A stretch of 64,000 nucleotides of DNA from Alphaproteobacteria bacterium (lineage in GTDB: Bacteria > Pseudomonadota > Alphaproteobacteria > CACIAM-22H2), in assembly GCA_016793165.1 (NCBI GenBank), contig JAEULA010000034.1, positions 1 to 64,000 on the forward strand, written 5' to 3'. The translations under genes were made by a program, and so were the position numbers. Positions 59,875 to 64,000 of the stretch are shown here, one piece after another. Below the pieces are notes generated by a model, which did no database searches, was not told the origin of the DNA, and worked only from the letters and a program-made list of their open reading frames with translations. Each line of letters starts with the position of its first letter. The stretch's first letter is position 1.

Positions 59875-60912
59875 ATGGATCGCCGGAAGTTCCTAGCCGT
59901 CAGCACCGCCGCCGTCGCGGCGGCACCCGTCAATGGCCGCGCCCAGGCGCGACCCGAGATCTCGAAGCTCGGGATCGGCTTCGGCCTCGATCCCGTCTTC
60001 GCGCCGCACATCGTCGCGATGCAGAAGGGCTGGCTGCGCGACGCGGGCTTCACCGAGATCACGACACCGAGCTTCACCAGCGGCGCGCTCGCCGGCGAGG
60101 CGCTGATCGCGGGGCAGATCCAGCTCTGGACCCCCGGCAATCTGCCGCCGATCTCGATGGCGAATTCCGGCGTGCCTGCGGTCGTGCTCGGCACCAACTG
60201 CATCGCCACCAAGGCCGAGCAGCTCGTCGTTCGCAACGACGCCAACGTGACCAAGCCCGAGGATCTCTACCGCATCCGCATCGGGCTCCTCGCCGGCTCG
60301 ACCGCCAGCGCCACGCTGCACAACCTCGCCAAGCGCTACGGCCTCGACGAGTCCAAGCTGCAGATCGTCAACATGCCGCCGCCGGAGCAGCTCGCCAGTC
60401 TGACGAGCAACAACATCCAGGCGCTGCTGTGCTGGCAGCCCTGGGCGCACAACGCGCTCAAGCTCGGCACCACGACGATGCTCCATTCCGGGACGACCAG
60501 CGGTTTCGCGGCGAACAAGGGCGCGGCAGCGCCGGTGTCGGCGACGCGCTCGATCTTCGTCGCGAGCGAGGAGTTCGTGCGCAAGAACCCGAACGCCACG
60601 CGGATCCTCATGGCGACGCTGGTGCGCGGCCAGAAATACGTCGCCGATCCCGTCAACCGGGCGGAGGTGCTCGACCTGGTCGCGGCCCAGACCAAGCAGG
60701 ACCGCGCGCTGGTGGAAGCGATCTGGAGCGACTACGAATTCAACCCGGCCTTCGACGACGCCTATGTCGCCGACATGGAGTCGATGAGCGCGTATCTCGT
60801 CGCGTCGGGCCGCCTCAAGTCGCCCAAGCACCCGCTCGACTACACCTACTCCGACCCGGTCGCGGCGGCCGATCCGGCGCTCGTGCGCCGGCCGGGCCGG
60901 TGGAAGGCCTGA
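59875..60912 (+). CDS. ABC transporter substrate-binding protein, Tat-exported
   Basis: A 345-aa binding protein of the NMT1/SsuA-like group. The twin-arginine leader has RRKFLAV (residues 3-9) and a cleavage region near GRAQA. Mature sequence opens KLGIGFGLDPVFAPHIVAMQKGWLRD, with GEALIAGQIQLW, LLAGSTASATLHNLA and CWQPWAHNAL following, typical hinge and ligand contacts. Export folded through Tat suggests cytoplasmic ligand or cofactor loading, or simply genus habit. AGGAGAGGGAG about 12 nt upstream of the ATG is the ribosome binding site. Confidence 0.92.
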   Translation: MDRRKFLAVSTAAVAAAPVNGRAQARPEISKLGIGFGLDPVFAPHIVAMQKGWLRDAGFTEITTPSFTSGALAGEALIAGQIQLWTPGNLPPISMANSGVPAVVLGTNCIATKAEQLVVRNDANVTKPEDLYRIRIGLLAGSTASATLHNLAKRYGLDESKLQIVNMPPPEQLASLTSNNIQALLCWQPWAHNALKLGTTTMLHSGTTSGFAANKGAAAPVSATRSIFVASEEFVRKNPNATRILMATLVRGQKYVADPVNRAEVLDLVAAQTKQDRALVEAIWSDYEFNPAFDDAYVADMESMSAYLVASGRLKSPKHPLDYTYSDPVAAADPALVRRPGRWKA

Positions 60913-60917
60913 GCGGG

Positions 60918-61943
60918 ATGGATCGCGTCGGGATCGCGTTCATCGGCACGGGGTCGATCGCCGATTATCACCTCGCCGGCCTGAACGCGGTCCCGCGCGC
61001 CGAACTTCGCGCGGTGGTGGGACGCGACGCCGCAAAGGCGGCGTCTCTCGCCGCCCGCCACGGCGTGGCCGCGGCGAGCACCGATCTCGCCGCGACCCTC
61101 GCGCGCAAGGACATCGCGGCTGTCGTCATCGCGACGCCGGACGACACGCACGAGGCGATCGCCGCGCAGGCCGCCGCCGCCGGCAAGGCGATCCTGCTTC
61201 AGAAGCCAATGGCGACCGACGCGACCGCCTGCCGGCGCATCCTGGCCAACACGGCGGCGGCCGGGGTCGACCTGCAGGTCAGCTTCATGCACCGCTATTT
61301 CGAGGAGTTCCTGCGCGCGCGCGAGCTCGTGGCGGCCGGCGCGATCGGCACGGTCACGAGCCTGCGCCTGCGCAATGCGACGCCCGGACCGGACTGGGCC
61401 GACTGGTTCTTCAAGTCCGCGCGCGTCGGCGGCGGCGTCGTGCTGCAGCTCGGCGTGCACGGCATCGACCTGATCCTGCAGCTCTGCGGACCGGTCGCGC
61501 GCGTGTCCGCGACCACCGCGACGCTGCGCCCCGAGCGCGTGCTGGCCGACGGCCGGCGCGTGCGCGTCGAGAACCCCGACAGCGCCTGGGCGGTCTACAC
61601 GACGGCGAGCGGCGTGGTGGCCTCGCACGAGATGTCGATGATCGAGGCCAAGGGCTGCGATCGCTTCCGCCTGGAGATCTACGGCAGCGAGGGCACGATC
61701 TGGCTGCGCAGCGAGCACGGGCCGCTCGCGCTCTGGCGCGCCGGCACGAAGACCTGGGAGACGCCCGTGCTGCCGACACCGCCGTTCGGCCAGCGCCAGC
61801 ATCGGCGCTGGATCGACGCGCTCCTTGGCGACGCGCCGCCCGAAGCCACCGCCCGCGACGCCCTCGCCGGCATCGAGATCGCCGAGGCGATCGCACGGTC
61901 ACAGGCCCGCGGCGGTCAGCACGTGCCGGTGGAGGCCGCATGA
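60918..61943 (+). CDS. Gfo/Idh/MocA family oxidoreductase (second of three)
   Basis: A 341-aa protein with a clear cofactor motif GTGSIA (residues 10-15), VVIATPDDTHEA, QKPMATD (conserved Lys) and a C-terminal domain with GGGVVLQLGVHGIDLILQL. GCDRFRLEIYGSEGTIWL is the usual late strand region. It starts 5 nt after the binding protein stop and overlaps the third Gfo/Idh gene. It differs clearly from its neighbours, so the three probably act on successive intermediates. Confidence 0.92.
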   Translation: MDRVGIAFIGTGSIADYHLAGLNAVPRAELRAVVGRDAAKAASLAARHGVAAASTDLAATLARKDIAAVVIATPDDTHEAIAAQAAAAGKAILLQKPMATDATACRRILANTAAAGVDLQVSFMHRYFEEFLRARELVAAGAIGTVTSLRLRNATPGPDWADWFFKSARVGGGVVLQLGVHGIDLILQLCGPVARVSATTATLRPERVLADGRRVRVENPDSAWAVYTTASGVVASHEMSMIEAKGCDRFRLEIYGSEGTIWLRSEHGPLALWRAGTKTWETPVLPTPPFGQRQHRRWIDALLGDAPPEATARDALAGIEIAEAIARSQARGGQHVPVEAA

Positions 61944-62959
61944 TCCGGATCGCGATTCTCAGCTTCGCCCACTACCACGCGAATTTCTGGGCCGAAGCGT
62001 TCCAGGCCGAGTCCGATGTCGCGATCACGGCGATCTGGGACGACGACGCGGAACGCGGCCGCGAGGCCGCGACGCGGTTCGGCGTCCCGTTCGTGGCCGA
62101 TCTCGACACCGCCCTCGCCGGCTGCGATGCCGTCGCGGTGTGCAGCGAGACGCACGCCCATGTCGCGCTGATCGAGCGCGCGGCACGCGCCGGCCGCGCC
62201 GTGCTGTGCGAGAAGCCGCTCGCGACCGACCTGGCGGCGGCCGGCCGCATCGCCGCGGCCGTCGCGGCGGGCGGCATCGCCTTCATGCAGAGCTTCCCGA
62301 AGCGGTTCGACCCGGTGTCGCATGCGCTGCGCCGGCTCGTAGCCGACGGCACGCTGGGGCGCATCGGGCTCGTGCGCATCCGCCACGGCCACTTCTACGG
62401 GCTCGATCCCGAATTCGCGCGACGCTGGTACGTCGACCCTGCGCGCGCCGGCGGCGGCGCGCTGCTGGACGAGGGCGTCCACGCCGCCGACTTCCTGTGC
62501 TGGACTTTCGGCATGCCGGTGGGCGTGATCGCGACGGCGTCGTCGTCGCTCGGGCTCGCGGTCGAGGACCAGGCCATCGCCGTCTTCGACTATGCCGACG
62601 GCATGACGGCCGAGATCGTGACCAGCTTCTCCTTCGCCGCCGCCGACATCTCGATCGAGATCTACGGCACGCAAGGCACGGCGCTGGTCTCCGGGGTCGA
62701 TCTCGCCTCGCGGGACATCTCGTCCGGCCCGTTCCTGCGCGTGTACACCCGCGACCAGTCGACACGCGAGTGGACGAACGCGGAGCTCGTGCCGCAGTTC
62801 AAGCGCGGCCGCTTCCATCATCAGAACGCGATCGCCTTCGCCGCGGCGCTGCGCACGCGCCAGCCGCCGCCGGTCACGCTCGACGACGGCGTGCGCGCAC
62901 TGACCCTGATCGTCCGGGCCTACGAGGCGATCCGCACCCACAGCCGGATCGCGATCTGA
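61940..62959 (+). CDS. Gfo/Idh/MocA family oxidoreductase (third of three), atypical N-terminus
   Basis: A 339-aa protein. The expected glycine-rich nucleotide motif is replaced: the first strand reads RIAILSFAHYHANFW, with no GxGxxG. The rest is standard: VCSETHAHV, CEKPLATD, MQSFPKRFDP, GGGALLDEGVHAADFL and a late IEIYGTQGTALV. It may bind cofactor differently or act as a non-oxidative partner. ATGA overlap with the previous gene; last gene of the operon. Confidence 0.9.
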   Translation: MIRIAILSFAHYHANFWAEAFQAESDVAITAIWDDDAERGREAATRFGVPFVADLDTALAGCDAVAVCSETHAHVALIERAARAGRAVLCEKPLATDLAAAGRIAAAVAAGGIAFMQSFPKRFDPVSHALRRLVADGTLGRIGLVRIRHGHFYGLDPEFARRWYVDPARAGGGALLDEGVHAADFLCWTFGMPVGVIATASSSLGLAVEDQAIAVFDYADGMTAEIVTSFSFAAADISIEIYGTQGTALVSGVDLASRDISSGPFLRVYTRDQSTREWTNAELVPQFKRGRFHHQNAIAFAAALRTRQPPPVTLDDGVRALTLIVRAYEAIRTHSRIAI

Positions 62960-63327
62960 CCCGTGCGGCCGGGACGGCCCGGCGACCGCGTGGCGGACAC
63001 GGTCGCGCGGCCGATGCGGCGGTCAGGCCGAGGATCGAGGCCGATCCGGACCGATCACGGCCTGGAGTTCCGGGAAGTGGCTGGGGCGCTAGGATTCGAA
63101 CCTAGGAATGGCGGTACCAAAAACCGCTGCCTTACCGCTTGGCTACGCCCCATCCGTGGGCGGCCATATACCGAGGGCGGCCGGTTTGGGCAACCGATCG
63201 GATGGGGATGGCGCCATCCTCCGGTTCCGCCGGGCGACCGCGCGGCGGGCCTGCGCTGCGCGAATTCCGCTTGCGCGCACCGGCGGGCCTGCGGCCATGC
63301 TCGCGCCGGCAATCCGGAGGTACCCAC
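62960..63327. other. Intergenic region holding tRNA-Gln
   Basis: About 370 bp after the operon end. It contains the minus-strand tRNA-Gln and, to its right, a GC-rich stretch with a 12-nt sequence GGCGGGCCTGCG present twice (near 63244 and 63283). No other gene or terminator is clear. It should hold the promoter of the histidinol dehydrogenase-like gene. Confidence 0.6.
63078..63152 (-). tRNA. tRNA-Gln(TTG)
   Basis: The minus strand folds into a complete cloverleaf: acceptor TGGGGCG/CGCCCCA (7 bp), anticodon stem GCGGT/ACCGC around loop TTTTGGT giving anticodon UUG (reads CAA), and T arm CTAGG-TTCGAAT-CCTAG. Discriminator G and CCA are encoded. The U1-A72 pair is usual for glutamine tRNA. 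Confidence 0.95.
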
Positions 63328-64000
63328 ATGGCTCGCCATCTCAAGCGCGGCGTCGACGCCGCCACCAAGGCTGCGGCCGACGCGAAGGTTCGCAGCACGG
63401 TCGAGGGCATCCTCACCGACATCGAGGCGCGCGGCGACGCCGCCGTGCGCGAGCTGTCGCAGAAGTTCGACGGCTGGGCGCCGGAGAGCTTCCGCCTGAC
63501 TCCGGCCGAGATCGAGCGCGCCATGAGCCAGGTCGCCAAGCGCGACCTCGACGACATCCGCTTCGCCCAGGCGCAAGTGCGCAACTTCGCCGAGAAGCAG
63601 AAGGCCGCCCTCAAGGACGTCGAGGTCGAGACGCTGCCGGGCGTGGTGCTCGGCCACAAGAACATCCCGGTCAATGCGGTCGGCTGCTACGTGCCCGGCG
63701 GCCGCTACCCGATGGTCGCGTCGGCGCACATGTCGATCGTCACCGCACGCGTCGCCGGCGTGAAGCGCATCATCGCCTGCGCGCCGCCGTTCAAGGGCGG
63801 CGCCCACCCGGCGATCGTCGCCGCGATGCATCTGGGCGGCGCCGACGAGATCTACGTGCTCGGCGGCGTGCAGGCCGTCGGCGCCATGGCGCTCGGCACC
63901 GACGCGATCGCGCCGGTCGACATGATCGTCGGCCCGGGCAACGCCTTCGTCGCCGAGGCCAAGCGCCAGCTCTTCGGCCGCGTCGGCATCGACCTCCTCG
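63328..64000 (+). CDS. Histidinol dehydrogenase family protein, 3' end beyond window
   Basis: The first 224 codons of a HisD-superfamily dehydrogenase, preceded by GGAGG 8 nt before the ATG; the stop lies outside. Blocks: [14 protein letters not shown] (about 35-48), [39 protein letters not shown] and VDMIVGPGN. The MARHLKRG start and GRYPMVAS wording differ from biosynthetic HisD and match catabolic relatives such as sulfopropanediol 3-dehydrogenase (HpsN), although the substrate cannot be fixed from a fragment. No his genes are next to it. It could continue the catabolic theme of the operon to its left. Confidence 0.85.
   Translation, partial: MARHLKRGVDAATKAAADAKVRSTVEGILTDIEARGDAAVRELSQKFDGWAPESFRLTPAEIERAMSQVAKRDLDDIRFAQAQVRNFAEKQKAALKDVEVETLPGVVLGHKNIPVNAVGCYVPGGRYPMVASAHMSIVTARVAGVKRIIACAPPFKGGAHPAIVAAMHLGGADEIYVLGGVQAVGAMALGTDAIAPVDMIVGPGNAFVAEAKRQLFGRVGIDLL

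Overview
The window is a gene-dense, very GC-rich chromosomal segment from what looks like an alphaproteobacterium. The signs are pervasive 4-nt ATGA/GTGA stop-start overlaps, a Cox15-type haem A synthase, a Zur-type Fur protein, an FeS-containing (6-4)-type photolyase and the ligase-associated DNA repair set. I cannot place it below class. No rRNA, IS element, integrase, phage gene or CRISPR array was seen. One tRNA-Gln(TTG) lies near the right end. The first and last genes run off the window.

Layout. 1-5.9 kb (minus): a translationally coupled operon of a separate FAD subunit, a fused [2Fe-2S]/molybdopterin hydroxylase, a 6-hydroxynicotinate reductase-like FeS protein and a UPF0280 protein, with a palindrome just upstream. 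5.9-12.0 kb: a formylglycine-type phosphonate monoester hydrolase/sulfatase, a membrane-anchored hypothetical, a 1161-aa multidomain flavoprotein and its MarR regulator. 12.1-14.0 kb: ctaA facing zur and a small Tat-type Cys protein. 14.2-17.6 kb: SDR, FeS photolyase, SDR and an NTF2-like protein in one overlapping operon. 17.6-29.2 kb: a cell-surface region with a glycosyltransferase, two CelD-like GNATs, an OafA-type acyltransferase, an FkbH/ACP/MBOAT/SGNH cassette and an O-antigen ligase-like protein; the part from 22.6 kb on is visibly less GC-rich. 29.6-33.1 kb: 5-oxoprolinase pxpA divergent from SMP-30-pxpB-pxpC. 33.1-40.0 kb (minus): DUF3833 lipoprotein, MFS, CFA-synthase-like methyltransferase, DUF1365, FAD amine oxidase-like protein and class I photolyase. 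40.1-47.0 kb: the four-part ligase-associated DNA damage set (pdeM, Lhr-type helicase, MBL exonuclease, ATP-dependent ligase), split into divergent halves, with a GNAT and two small genes included. 47.1-50.2 kb: an orphan hybrid histidine kinase. 50.3-52.7 kb: a small lipoprotein with a terminator, then dgcA and dgcN for D-glutamate. 52.8-63.0 kb: a GntR regulator and a nine-gene operon (DUF3604, dienelactone hydrolase, Gfo/Idh, a SsuABC/TauABC-like transporter, two more Gfo/Idh). The window ends with tRNA-Gln and a partial histidinol-dehydrogenase-family gene.

How it fits together. Three themes recur: uptake and catabolism of small organic molecules, including pyroglutamate and D-glutamate; light and DNA-damage protection, with two photolyases of different classes next to membrane-lipid modification and ligase-associated repair; and envelope glycan acylation. 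The most promising candidates for an undescribed system are the FkbH-ACP-MBOAT-SGNH cassette (22.7-27.6 kb), the GntR-DUF3604-ABC-triple Gfo/Idh operon (52.8-63.0 kb) and the molybdenum hydroxylase/6-hydroxynicotinate reductase-like operon at the left edge.
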